A stretch of 40,069 nucleotides of DNA from CAYNCE01 sp964522515. GTDB taxonomy: Bacteria; Patescibacteriota; Patescibacteriia; UBA2196. Every line of letters starts with the position of its first letter. The first letter of the stretch is position 1. The DNA lies in NCBI GenBank assembly GCA_964522515.1, contig CAZFWC010000006.1:1-40069 (forward strand), given 5' to 3'. Both the position numbers and the translations under genes were made by a program. Shown one piece after another: positions 1 through 6,910 of this stretch. A model generated the notes under the pieces. That model was not told the origin of the DNA. It worked only from the letters and a program-made list of their open reading frames with translations, and made no database searches.

Positions 1-2
1 TT

Positions 3-1544
3 CAATTAAGTTTAAAAGATTGTTTGGTTGGATTTAAAATGCGAGTGCTATATATAAATTTTCAAGGGGGAAGATTGGGAGAAAAGAGTTATCAATCTTT
101 TTTGGTTGATTTATATTCTCATTTTATTCAGCTTCCAATTAAATTTCATAAAGAAAAGAAAACTGGAGAACAAATTAGCAAATTAGATAGAGCATCAGAT
201 CATGTTTCGCATATTATCGGTAGCGTTTTATTTTATTTAATTCCTAGTTTTCTTACTGCAATTATTGCTATTGTCTTAATGTTCACAACAGAATGGCGCT
301 TGACTTTGGTTGCTGTTATTGCCTTAGTGATTTATTCAATTGCTACAATTATTAAAACTAAATCTATTGTTAAAGCTCAAAAAGTTATAAATAAGGGGTG
401 GGAGAAAACTCGTGGATACATTTATGATTCAGCTAATAATATTCAAATAGTCAAATCTCATGTATATGAGAAGGAAGAGGAAAAATTGACTCGTCGCCGT
501 TTAGATAATTTTGCCAATAAAATGGTAACCTTTTTTAAAGCTTGGCGGAATTTGTCTTGTTGGCAAAATAATATTCAAAGCCTTACTTTTGTTATTATTT
601 TTGGTTTAGCTATATATTTGTTGACTTTAGGTCAGATATCAACAGGCGTATTAGTAACCTTTGTTGGGTATATAAATTTAGTTTTTAGACCTTTTAATCA
701 ATTAGCTGATAATTATCGTCGTGTTCAAAATGGTTTAGTAACTATTGGCAGAGCAATCAAACTTTATGATATTGAAACCGAGCTTTATAATAAAGGCAAA
801 GTTTTAAAAGAAATTAAAGGAAATGTTGAATTTAAAAATATTACTTTTTCTTATGATAAAAAATATCATAAAGTTTTGCGCGGAATTAGTTTTGATATTA
901 AATCTGGACAAGTTGTAGCTTTAGTTGGAGAGTCAGGCACTGGCAAAACAACTTTATTAAGCTTGATTTCTAGATATTATCATCCAGATAAAGGCAGGAT
1001 ATTTTTAGACAATGAAGATATTAATCATTTGAATTTATCTTTTTTGCGTCAGCAAATCGCTATTGTGCCACAGGAAATTTCTTTGTTTAATGATACTTTG
1101 CGCAAGAATTTAGCTTACGCAAAACCGCGTATTTCTGATACTGAAATTGAAAATGCTTTGCGTGCGGCAAATGCTTGGGATTTTGTTCAAAAATTTCCCA
1201 AACAACTTTATCAAAAAGTTGGGGAGCGCGGAATTAAATTGTCAACTGGACAAAAACAAAGAATTGCAATTGCTCGAGCGATTTTGCGAAATCCAAAAAT
1301 TTTAATTCTTGATGAAGCAACTTCTGCTTTAGATTCTGTTTCAGAAAAATTAGTTCAAGAAGCATTAAAAAGATTAATTTCTGGACGCACAACTTTTATA
1401 ATTGCTCACCGGCTTTCAACAATAACCCACACAGATAAAATTCTAGTTTTTAATCAAGGTAAATTAGTTGAGCAAGGTAGCCACGAAGAACTGATTAAAA
1501 ATAAAAGTGTGTACTGGAATTTGTATCAGAAGCAGAAATTTTGA
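3..1544 (+). CDS. ABC exporter, fused permease/ATPase, 5' end outside the window
   Basis: This is a half-transporter of the MsbA/LmrA type, in which a membrane domain and an ATPase are fused and dimerise to export lipids, peptides or drugs. The frame is open from base 3, so the true start and the first two membrane helices lie upstream of the window. Four hydrophobic segments are visible (about nt 205-290, 295-360, 575-640 and 640-700). The ATPase domain follows with Walker A GESGTGKTT (near nt 925), Q-loop VPQE, signature LSTGQKQR, Walker B ILILDEATSALD and the H-loop AHRLS. All catalytic motifs are intact. A terminator follows directly. The substrate cannot be told from the sequence. Confidence 0.9.
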   Translation, partial: QLSLKDCLVGFKMRVLYINFQGGRLGEKSYQSFLVDLYSHFIQLPIKFHKEKKTGEQISKLDRASDHVSHIIGSVLFYLIPSFLTAIIAIVLMFTTEWRLTLVAVIALVIYSIATIIKTKSIVKAQKVINKGWEKTRGYIYDSANNIQIVKSHVYEKEEEKLTRRRLDNFANKMVTFFKAWRNLSCWQNNIQSLTFVIIFGLAIYLLTLGQISTGVLVTFVGYINLVFRPFNQLADNYRRVQNGLVTIGRAIKLYDIETELYNKGKVLKEIKGNVEFKNITFSYDKKYHKVLRGISFDIKSGQVVALVGESGTGKTTLLSLISRYYHPDKGRIFLDNEDINHLNLSFLRQQIAIVPQEISLFNDTLRKNLAYAKPRISDTEIENALRAANAWDFVQKFPKQLYQKVGERGIKLSTGQKQRIAIARAILRNPKILILDEATSALDSVSEKLVQEALKRLISGRTTFIIAHRLSTITHTDKILVFNQGKLVEQGSHEELIKNKSVYWNLYQKQKF

Positions 1545-1550
1545 TTTATT

Positions 1551-1583
1551 AATCCTGATTTTAAAAAAATCAGGATTTTTTTA
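1551..1583 (+). terminator. Rho-independent terminator after the ABC exporter
   Basis: A perfect 12-bp stem (1551-1562 with 1566-1577, 3-nt loop) is followed by a T run. It separates the ABC gene from the hydrogenase block. Confidence 0.85.
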
Positions 1584-1596
1584 ATTACTAACTTTA

Positions 1597-1605
1597 TGCT
1601 ATAAT
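1597..1605 (+). promoter_or_regulatory. Extended -10 promoter of the NuoF-like gene, probably leaderless
   Basis: TGCTATAAT is an extended -10 (TGnTATAAT) at 1597-1605. The ATG at 1615 begins only 9 nt after the -10, so the transcript would start at or next to the start codon, leaving no room for a ribosome binding site. No good -35 is visible. Confidence 0.6.
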
Positions 1606-1614
1606 AAATTTAGT

Positions 1615-2655
1615 ATGTTTTTAAAACCTACAATAATTAAAAAACTAGAAAAAGCAAATTTAATTGGAAGAGGTTGTAATAATTTTTCAACCGCTAAAAA
1701 ATGGCAAATGGTTTGTCGCGCTAAAACGCAGGGTGATAAATTTGTAATTTGCAATATTTCAGAATCAGAACCAGGAGTTTTTAAAGACAGATTTATTTTA
1801 GAAAATTATCCAGAACGCGTTGTGGACGGAATTAAAATCGCGATGAAAACAATTCACGCGAAAAAAGGTTTTATTTATTTAAATCCAGAATACTACGAAC
1901 AATTCCAAGATTATTTAAACGCAATAATTCAAGTTAAGCTGGGTTTTAAAACCCAGTCTAACATAGAATTGTTTCAAAAATCTTTGCGTGATTTTGTTGG
2001 AGGAGAAGAAACTGCTGTTTTAAATTCAATGCAAGGCAAAAGAGTTGAACCAAATTTAAAACCTCCTTTTCCAACAACAAATGGTTTTTTTAATCAGCCA
2101 ACTTTAATAAATAATTGTGAAACATTTTACGCAGTGTCTTTAATTAATTCTAATAAATATAAAAACGAAAAAGTTTATTCAATTTCTAATTGGGAAAATA
2201 ATAAATATAAAAACAAAAAAGTTTTAGAATTGCCAATTGAAATTACTATAAAAAAGGTTTTAGAAAAATTTAACCACAAACCATCTGAAAAATATTTTTA
2301 TCAAGTCGGAGGCGGAGCAAGTGGAATTTGTTTAAATCACAAACAGTTAAATCATAAATTTAATGGTTTAGCTTCAATTGTGATTTATAAAAAAGATACT
2401 TCAGAGAAAAAAATTATAATGAATTGGTTAGATTTTTTTAAAAATGAATCTTGTGGGCAGTGCGTGCCTTGCAGAGAAGGAACTTATAGATTAAGAAATA
2501 TGATGGCTGATTATTATCATAATAATTCTAAATTAGATAAAGAAATTTTTAATGATTTAGTTTTTAGTTTGCAAAATACAAGTTTTTGTCAGGTTGGAAA
2601 AATTTCAACTAATGCAGTGTTGAGTTATTTTAAAAATGTTCACCCCGTCAAATAA
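1615..2655 (+). CDS. NuoF/HydB-like flavoprotein subunit of the hydrogenase
   Basis: The family passes electrons between NAD(P)H, FMN and a 4Fe-4S cluster in complex I and in multimeric FeFe-hydrogenases. The FMN/NADH loop is GRGCNNFSTAKKW (residues 18-30) where the family usually has GRGGAGFPTGLKW. SESEPGVFKDR and GGEETAVLNSMQGKR follow, then an SLBB-like stretch, then the cluster ligands SCGQCVPCREGT (C280, C283, C286) and C325. At 346 residues it is shorter than usual NuoF and lacks the thioredoxin-like N-terminus of HydB. No NuoE partner is visible. An in-frame palindrome (1933-1962) adds VKLGFKTQSN at residues 107-116. The last residues (HPVK) and the stop codon come from a repeat. The promoter looks leaderless. 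NAD(P)H use is inference. Confidence 0.85.
   Translation: MFLKPTIIKKLEKANLIGRGCNNFSTAKKWQMVCRAKTQGDKFVICNISESEPGVFKDRFILENYPERVVDGIKIAMKTIHAKKGFIYLNPEYYEQFQDYLNAIIQVKLGFKTQSNIELFQKSLRDFVGGEETAVLNSMQGKRVEPNLKPPFPTTNGFFNQPTLINNCETFYAVSLINSNKYKNEKVYSISNWENNKYKNKKVLELPIEITIKKVLEKFNHKPSEKYFYQVGGGASGICLNHKQLNHKFNGLASIVIYKKDTSEKKIIMNWLDFFKNESCGQCVPCREGTYRLRNMMADYYHNNSKLDKEIFNDLVFSLQNTSFCQVGKISTNAVLSYFKNVHPVK
1933..1962. repeat. 30-bp in-frame palindrome, copy 1 (NuoF-like gene)
   Basis: The copy starts GTTAAGCTGGG and ends CCCAGTCTAAC around a TTTTAAAA centre; the arms have one mismatched pair near the ends. It begins exactly on a codon boundary and encodes VKLGFKTQSN. The same element recurs at 3417, 22422 and 24883. 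Confidence 0.9.
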
Positions 2656-2698
2656 TTTTGATAAAGTCAAAATTCGGTTTTGCCGATTTGATGGGGTT
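2641..2698. repeat. Palindromic intergenic repeat E1 (left of hydA)
   Basis: The ends CACCCCGTCAAAT and ATTTGATGGGGT are nearly inverted. E1 resembles the reverse complement of the repeat at 4801-4860 on the other side of the hydrogenase gene. It supplies the last codons and the stop of the NuoF-like gene. Confidence 0.65.
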
Positions 2699-2718
2699 AA
2701 GAAAAAAGAAATAATTTA

Positions 2719-2825
2719 GCACACGAATTTCCAGAAGTTAAAAAGTAAATGATTTTACTTTTTAACCAGAATAAACCAGAATTTAAATTCGTGAAAATTT
2801 TAGGTAATTCTGGAAATTCGTGTGC
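2719..2825. mobile_element. 107-bp MITE-like element A
   Basis: Perfect 18-bp terminal inverted repeats (GCACACGAATTTCCAGAA at 2719-2736 and its reverse complement at 2808-2825) enclose an internal inverted repeat around 2740-2763. There is no ORF. A nearly identical element of the same length lies inverted at 31524-31630. The ends match those flanking the GxxExxY gene at 10419-10881. Confidence 0.8.
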
Positions 2826-2867
2826 CATTAATTTTGATTTGTAAGATCCTTCGGCTCATAAAAAAAA

Positions 2868-4790
2868 ATGAATAAAATAAAATTCCAAATAAATAATAAA
2901 AATTATTTTGCTAAAACTAGTGAGACTATTTTAGATGTGGCTTTGCGAGAGAAAATTGAAATTCCGCATCTCTGTAAACATCCAGATTTAGAGATTAAAG
3001 CAAATTGTAGAACTTGTTTAGTTGAAGTTGAAAAAATGGGTTTGGTTACTTCATGTTCTACAAAAGTTAAACAAGGAATGAAAGTTAAAACAGACACAAA
3101 AAAAGTTAACCGTGCGCGAAAAATAAATTTAGAATTAATTTTTGCTGAACACATTGAAAAATGTGATACTTGTGTTTACGAAAATAATTGTGTTTTATTA
3201 AAATACGCTAAACAATATGATTTAAAAATTAATAGATTTTTTGATAGAAAAATAAATTATCCAATTTGGCAATTTGGTGATTCAATTCAATTTGATTCTT
3301 CAAAATGTATTGATTGTAGAAATTGTGTTGAAGTTTGTGAAAAAATGCAAACTTGTAATTTTTTAAAAGTTGCGGAAAGAGGAGTGGAAACTATTGTGAA
3401 ACCTAAAGATGCTAATGTTAAACTGGGTTTTAAAACCCAGTTTAACTCTAACAACTCTTTATCGCTACGGCGGGCAAGCTCCAATTTTAAAAAAAACACA
3501 GTGGATTTGCTGGGAAACAATCCAGATAAATTTGATTGTACTTATTGTGGCCAGTGTGTTGTTCACTGTCCTACTGGAGCAATTTCTGAAGTTTTGCATT
3601 TTCAAGATGTTGAAAAACTTTTAGAAAACAGGGGAGATAAAATTTTAATCGCGCAAATCGCGCCGTCAATCAGAGTTTCAATTGGGGAAGAATTTAATCA
3701 AGAACCCGGAAAAATTGTTACTGGACAGTTAGCTGCGTCAATAAAAAAATTAGGTTTTGATTACGCGTTTGATGTAAATCTTGGGGCTGATTTTACAACT
3801 TTTGAAGAAGCGCAGGAATTAATTCACTGGTTAGAAACTAAAAAAGAAAAACCAATGTTCACTTCGTGTTGTCCTGCTTGGGTTAAATTTGTTGAATTTT
3901 ATTATCCAGAATTTATTTCTCATTTAACAACAACAAAGCCACCACAGATTTGTTCTGCGACTTTGATAAAAACATATTTTGCAAAAAAAATAAAAAAAGA
4001 CCCAAAAGATATTATTGTTGTTTCAATAATGCCTTGCACTGCAAAAAAACACGAAAGTAATTTAAAAAAGTTTTATATTAATAATTTGCCTGTTGTTGAT
4101 TTTGTTTTAACTACTCGCGAATATTCTTATCTTTTGCGTAAACACAAAATTGATTTGCCAAATTTAAAACCGCAAGATTTAGATAAACCTTTGGGAATTT
4201 ATTCTGGCTCAGCTGCAATTTACGGCGCGAGCGGGGGAGTAATGGAGTCTGCCTTAAGATCAGCTGATTATTTTCTCGCTTCCACTCCTTCGCTCTCTAA
4301 CAACTCTTTATCGCTACGGCGGGCAAGCTCCAATTTTAATAAATTACAAGATCAAAACATTCAAAGTAGAATTGACTTTAAAGAAATTCGCGGAATGCAA
4401 GGAATAAAAATTGCTAAAATTAAAATTAATAATAAAAAATTAAATGTCGCGGTAATTAATGGCTTAGGAAACGCGCGAAATTTTTTAGATAATTTAAAAA
4501 ATAAAAAATCTGTTTTTCGAAATTTTGATTATGTTGAAATTATGGCTTGTCCTGGCGGATGTATTGGTGGCGGAGGTCAGCCAATTCCAACAGATTCTAA
4601 AATCAGAAAAAAACGAGCAGACGCGCTTTATGAAATTAGTAAAAATTTACCAATTAAAACCGCTCACGAAAATCCAGCTTTGTTAGAAATTTATAAAAAT
4701 TATTTTAAAAATGATAAAAAATTAATTGAAAAAATGTTGCATTCTAAATTTGAGCCACAAGAAAAACAAGGATATTTTCAAATAAATTAA
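2868..4790 (+). CDS. hydA: Multi-cluster [FeFe]-hydrogenase catalytic subunit
   Basis: It makes or oxidises H2 at the H-cluster. Modules in order: 2Fe-2S ferredoxin fold (C36, C47, C50, C63), NuoG-like 4Fe-4S with one His ligand (H95, C99, C102, C108), two 4Fe-4S ferredoxin clusters (C147/150/153/157 and C224/227/230/234), then the H domain with TSCCPAW (332-338), MPCTAKKHE (388-396) and EIMACPGGCIGGGGQP (557-572). A small-subunit-like tail ends the protein. All H-cluster motifs are intact. Two repeat-derived insertions are odd: VKLGFKTQFN plus SNNSLSLRRASSNF at 184-207, between the ferredoxin clusters, and the same SNNSLSLRRASSNF at 477-490, inside the H domain. The NuoF-like neighbour suggests NAD(P)H coupling. 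HydE, HydF and HydG maturases are not in the window. Confidence 0.95.
   Translation: MNKIKFQINNKNYFAKTSETILDVALREKIEIPHLCKHPDLEIKANCRTCLVEVEKMGLVTSCSTKVKQGMKVKTDTKKVNRARKINLELIFAEHIEKCDTCVYENNCVLLKYAKQYDLKINRFFDRKINYPIWQFGDSIQFDSSKCIDCRNCVEVCEKMQTCNFLKVAERGVETIVKPKDANVKLGFKTQFNSNNSLSLRRASSNFKKNTVDLLGNNPDKFDCTYCGQCVVHCPTGAISEVLHFQDVEKLLENRGDKILIAQIAPSIRVSIGEEFNQEPGKIVTGQLAASIKKLGFDYAFDVNLGADFTTFEEAQELIHWLETKKEKPMFTSCCPAWVKFVEFYYPEFISHLTTTKPPQICSATLIKTYFAKKIKKDPKDIIVVSIMPCTAKKHESNLKKFYINNLPVVDFVLTTREYSYLLRKHKIDLPNLKPQDLDKPLGIYSGSAAIYGASGGVMESALRSADYFLASTPSLSNNSLSLRRASSNFNKLQDQNIQSRIDFKEIRGMQGIKIAKIKINNKKLNVAVINGLGNARNFLDNLKNKKSVFRNFDYVEIMACPGGCIGGGGQPIPTDSKIRKKRADALYEISKNLPIKTAHENPALLEIYKNYFKNDKKLIEKMLHSKFEPQEKQGYFQIN
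3417..3446. repeat. 30-bp in-frame palindrome, copy 2 (hydA)
   Basis: A perfect 30-bp palindrome (arms GTTAAACTGGGTTTT and complement) on a codon boundary, encoding VKLGFKTQFN. It abuts a different inserted repeat at 3446-3490. Confidence 0.92.
3446..3490. repeat. 45-bp repeat in hydA, copy 1
   Basis: Identical over 45 bp to 4295-4339 in the same gene and the same frame, encoding SNNSLSLRRASSNF. It contains GCTACGGCGGGCAAGCT, shared with intergenic repeats at 29974-29993 and, in shorter form, at 11930, 30225 and 38120. Confidence 0.88.
4295..4339. repeat. 45-bp repeat in hydA, copy 2
   Basis: Second identical copy, 849 bp after the first and in the same frame. It is preceded by ACTCCTTCGCTCT, which resembles the CTCCTTCGCT start of the related element in rsmH. 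Confidence 0.88.
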
Positions 4791-4800
4791 TAATTAAATT

Positions 4801-4860
4801 CACCCTGTCAAATCCAGCAAAGCTGGAATTTTGCAAGAAGCAAAATTATTTGACGGGGTA
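4801..4860. repeat. Palindromic intergenic repeat E2 (right of hydA)
   Basis: The ends ACCCTGTCAAAT and ATTTGACGGGGT are inverted, with two inner hairpins (CCAGC..GCTGG and TTTTGC..GCAAAA). Reverse-complemented, it aligns with E1 at 2641-2698. Confidence 0.65.
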
Positions 4861-4869
4861 AAAAATAAT

Positions 4870-5139
4870 ATGAAAAAAGAAAAAATCCATTTAGCAACAA
4901 TTACAATTTTAATTAAAGATCGACACAATAATGCAAAAAGTGTGAATCAGATTTTAACTGAATATGGACACATTATTGTTGCGCGATTAGGTGTAAATGT
5001 AAATCGCACTTGTTTAAAAAATTGCACAGGTCTGATTACTGTTGCAGTTGAAGCAACTACTGATGAAATTAATGTTTTAAATGAAAAATTAGACAAACTT
5101 TACGGAATTGTTGCTAAAAAAGCAATAATGACTGAATAA
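4870..5139 (+). CDS. TM1266-family iron-only hydrogenase system regulator
   Basis: The 89-residue product starts MKKEKIHLATITILIKDR and looks like the NikR-C/ACT-like family (TM1266 type) that usually sits beside FeFe-hydrogenase genes and is thought to regulate them. Family-like features are the xxVxxILxEYGxxIxxRxG stretch and the C-terminal LDKLYGIVAKKA. I chose the ATG at 4870. An in-frame ATG at 4831 would add 13 residues encoded by repeat E2 and is unlikely. It is the first gene of a tight run with the membrane protein, pgk and eno. Two Cys (RTCLKNCTG) are unusual for the family and could bind metal; that is inference. Confidence 0.8.
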   Translation: MKKEKIHLATITILIKDRHNNAKSVNQILTEYGHIIVARLGVNVNRTCLKNCTGLITVAVEATTDEINVLNEKLDKLYGIVAKKAIMTE

Positions 5140-5145
5140 AAATTT

Positions 5146-5679
5146 ATGATAAAAACACTAACCTTAACAAAAATTGATATTAATTATTTAGTAAAATTTA
5201 TTTTACTTTTAACAGTCGCTACTTCAATGCCGTTTTTGGGTTTTCATTCTCAGTTGGTAACTGGTTCAATTGTAAACGCAATTTTAATTTTAAGTGTGTT
5301 TACTGTTGGAGCGCGTGGCGCTTTATTAATTGGAATTTTGCCGTCAACAATTGCTTTGGGCTCTGGGTTACTTCCAATAATTTTAGCTCCAATGATTCCA
5401 TTTATTATTATTTCTAACACGATTTTAATTTTAATAATTGATTATTTTAAAAAATCTACAAGTGACGAATTACAAGTGACAAATTATTTTTTTGGTTTAA
5501 CGATTGCATCTGGGTTAAAATTTTTATTTTTATTTTTTACTTCTGGAATTGTAATTAATTTATTATTAAAACAAGAATTAGCAATTAAAGTTGCGCAAAT
5601 GATGTCTTACCCTCAATTTTTTACAGCAATAATTGGAGGAGTAATTGCGTTTGGAATTTTAAAAATTTTGAGAAAATAA
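5146..5679 (+). CDS. Multispanning membrane protein next to hydrogenase genes
   Basis: The 177-residue protein has about five or six hydrophobic segments, beginning VKFILLLTVATSMPFLGF, with few charges in between. A central charged loop (DYFKKSTSDELQ) divides it. The small size and Gly/Pro-rich helices recall ECF-type S components, and similar proteins occur near FeFe-hydrogenases, but I cannot assign a substrate. It begins 6 nt after the hydrogenase regulator and ends 1 nt before pgk, so co-transcription is likely. No signature motif is visible. Confidence 0.7.
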   Translation: MIKTLTLTKIDINYLVKFILLLTVATSMPFLGFHSQLVTGSIVNAILILSVFTVGARGALLIGILPSTIALGSGLLPIILAPMIPFIIISNTILILIIDYFKKSTSDELQVTNYFFGLTIASGLKFLFLFFTSGIVINLLLKQELAIKVAQMMSYPQFFTAIIGGVIAFGILKILRK

Positions 5680-5680
5680 T

Positions 5681-6904
5681 ATGAAAATTAAATCAATCAA
5701 ACAATGCAAAAATCTAAAAAATAAAACTGTTTTAGTTCGGTGTGATTTTGATGTTCCCTTAAATCGCGGAAAAACGCGGATTGCAACGCGGAAAAACGCC
5801 GAAATTGTTGATGATTCTAGATTAAAGGCACTAGCGCCAACAATTAAATTTTTATTAAAAAATAAAGTTAAACAAATTATTTTAATTGGGCATTTGGGAA
5901 GACCACAAGGAAAAGTTGTAAAAGAATTAAGTTTGTTGCCAGTGAAAAATTGTTTAGAAAAAATATTAAAAATACAAATTTATTTTATAGACTGCGGGAT
6001 TCCATCGTTCCTAAAAGACCAAAAGGTCACTCGGGATGACAGTAAAATTATTTTATTGGAAAATTTAAGATTTTATCCAGAAGAAGAAAAAAATGATAAA
6101 AAATTTGCAAAAAAATTAGTGAACTTAGCAGATATTTATATTAATGAATGTTTTGCAACTTCACACCGAGCTCACGCATCAATTAATTCGATTCAAAATT
6201 ATTTGCCAAGTTTTGCTGGTTTAAATTTAGAAAAAGAAATTAAAAATTTATCTCAAGTTTTAAACAGCCCCCGTAAAGCTTTGCAACGGGGCAAGCCTAA
6301 AAACCCCCTGATTCTAATAATTGGCGGATCAAAAATTGAAACAAAATTACCAGTTATAAATAATTTTATAAATAAAGCAGATTATATTTTAATTGGCGGA
6401 GCTGTTGCAAATAATTTTTTAAAAGCGCAAGGATTTGAAGTTGGTAAATCTTTAATTGATAAAAAATATTTATCAGAAGCTAAAAAAATATTAAAAAAAT
6501 CAAACAACAAATTACTTTTACCACTTGATATTGTTACTAAAAATAATTCTGTTAAATTACTTAATGAAATAAAACCAACTGATCGCATTTTAGACATTGG
6601 TCCAAAGACAATTTTATTATTTAATGATATAATTAATTCAGCAAAAACAATTGTGTGGAACGGTCCAATGGGATTTTTTGAAAATAAAAAATTTGCAAAC
6701 GGAACAAACGCAGTTACAAAAAATATTTTTAAAAATAAAAAAGCAAAAATTATTATTGGCGGAGGAGAAACAATTTCAGTGATTAGCAATCAGCAATTAA
6801 TAATTAAAAATAAAAATATTTTTATTTCAACAGGTGGGGGAGCGATGTTAGAATTTTTAGCAAATAAAAAATTACCTGGGTTAAAAAAATTAATTGAAAA
6901 ATAA
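5681..6904 (+). CDS. pgk: Phosphoglycerate kinase
   Basis: It makes ATP and 3-phosphoglycerate from 1,3-bisphosphoglycerate and ADP in glycolysis. Hallmarks are VRCDFDVPL, GHLGRPQGK, ENLRFYPEEEKND, FATSHRAHAS, IIGGSKIETK, WNGPMGFFE and the nucleotide loop GGGETIS followed by STGGGAMLEFL. Length 407 is normal to slightly long. Three repeat-like insertions or replacements are visible: a stretch after VPLNRGK made by a 13-bp direct repeat (5765-5777 and 5787-5799); GIPSFLKDQKVTRDDS (5995-6045), matching the GGGATCCC..CGGGATGAC repeat family; and PRKALQRGK (6268-6297), a CCCCGT/ACGGGG hairpin. All fall in surface-type regions. It lies 6 nt before eno. Confidence 0.96.
   Translation: MKIKSIKQCKNLKNKTVLVRCDFDVPLNRGKTRIATRKNAEIVDDSRLKALAPTIKFLLKNKVKQIILIGHLGRPQGKVVKELSLLPVKNCLEKILKIQIYFIDCGIPSFLKDQKVTRDDSKIILLENLRFYPEEEKNDKKFAKKLVNLADIYINECFATSHRAHASINSIQNYLPSFAGLNLEKEIKNLSQVLNSPRKALQRGKPKNPLILIIGGSKIETKLPVINNFINKADYILIGGAVANNFLKAQGFEVGKSLIDKKYLSEAKKILKKSNNKLLLPLDIVTKNNSVKLLNEIKPTDRILDIGPKTILLFNDIINSAKTIVWNGPMGFFENKKFANGTNAVTKNIFKNKKAKIIIGGGETISVISNQQLIIKNKNIFISTGGGAMLEFLANKKLPGLKKLIEK
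5997..6044. repeat. Repeat-family segment read through within pgk
   Basis: GGGATTCCATCGTTCCTAAA...ACTCGGGATGACA matches the intergenic repeat at 31021-31077 and partial copies at 8214-8280 and 39651-39690. Here it is translated as part of PGK. Confidence 0.6.
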
Positions 6905-6910
6905 AAAAAT

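Noticed and set aside
2641..4860. Composite transposon carrying hydA
   Set aside because: No transposase and no target duplication were seen; the flanking repeats are short palindromes common elsewhere.
4831..4869. Upstream ATG for the hydrogenase regulator
   Set aside because: The added residues are encoded by palindromic repeat E2; the family starts near the ATG at 4870.
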